From: Verrucomicrobiota bacterium
GTDB taxonomy: Bacteria > Verrucomicrobiota > Verrucomicrobiia > Opitutales > Opitutaceae
Assembly: GCA_025361935.1 (NCBI GenBank)
Contig: JANYJB010000037.1
Location: forward strand, 1-32,412
Direction: 5' to 3'
Length of the DNA stretch: 32,412 nt
Positions 32,327-32,412 of the stretch are shown here, in pieces (position 1 is the first letter of the stretch; each line of letters starts with the position of its first letter). Position numbers and translations under genes: made by a program. The notes under the pieces were generated by a model. That model was not told where the DNA came from and did not search any database. It saw nothing but the letters and a program-made list of their open reading frames with translations.

Positions 32327-32412
32327 TCAGAACATCCCCGGCATCTGGAAGGCCGAGGTGACCTTCTGCATTTCGGCGTCGTTAAATTCCTTGGCCTGCT
32401 TGGCAGCGTCCT
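32327..32412 (-). CDS. ebfC: YbaB/EbfC nucleoid-associated protein (C-terminal part, cut by window edge)
   Basis: Only the last 27 residues are present, reading DAAKQAKEFNDAEMQKVTSA then FQMPGMF and a stop. The sequence up to the GMF end fits YbaB/EbfC proteins, small DNA-binding dimers usually encoded just before recR, as here (28 nt spacing). The start lies beyond the window. Confidence 0.85.
   Translation of the reverse strand, partial: DAAKQAKEFNDAEMQKVTSAFQMPGMF

Overview
The window is a chromosomal stretch of a GC-rich, Gram-negative-type bacterium. Lipoboxes, an outer-membrane style M23 peptidase and secreted glycoside hydrolases show the cell type. The gene mix (dispersed GH39/GH43/GH116 enzymes, priA divergent from a fur-family gene, nadA, xseB-dxs, an unusual DXS motif) and a near absence of Shine-Dalgarno sequences suggest Verrucomicrobiota, perhaps Opitutaceae. 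That placement is inference from gene content; no rRNA is present. I saw no prophage, insertion sequence or CRISPR array.

Layout. 1-1600: a small hypothetical gene, tRNA-Asp with its own promoter and terminator, a lone PAS-domain protein, and an unknown 114-residue gene overlapped by a 25-codon reading frame. 1636-3840: an intracellular GH39 beta-xylosidase-type enzyme and a CBS-pair protein. 3886-9970 (minus): a tightly coupled phosphorelay operon of a multi-PAS/GAF histidine kinase, a stand-alone receiver and a hybrid kinase with receivers at both ends. 10054-13233: rlmF and priA, convergent. 13345-15200: fur-family regulator, TPR protein, nadA. 15210-18977: envelope genes (M23 peptidase, two lipoproteins) around hemW. 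19036-21178: exported endonuclease/exonuclease/phosphatase-family protein and an M48 (Ste24-type) membrane protease. 21448-25758: secreted GH43, secreted GH116 and a lipoprotein that resembles the RbsD/FucU sugar mutarotase family. 25917-28166: xseB-dxs. 28226-29495: a secreted Cys-rich mini-protein, tRNA-Gly(CCC) and a DUF1826-like protein. 29642-32412: an alpha-oxoamine synthase and, convergent to it, ebfC(partial)-recR-SDR.

How the parts may work together. The hemicellulose/beta-glycoside theme (GH39 inside the cell, GH43 and GH116 exported) is joined by the RbsD/FucU-like lipoprotein. It sits 10 nt upstream of GH116 and could interconvert anomers of the sugar GH116 releases. This is the most novel-looking pairing here. 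The kinase operon has many sensory domains but no DNA-binding output, so its effector must lie elsewhere. The remaining genes are mostly housekeeping (DNA repair and restart, NAD, isoprenoid precursors, rRNA methylation).
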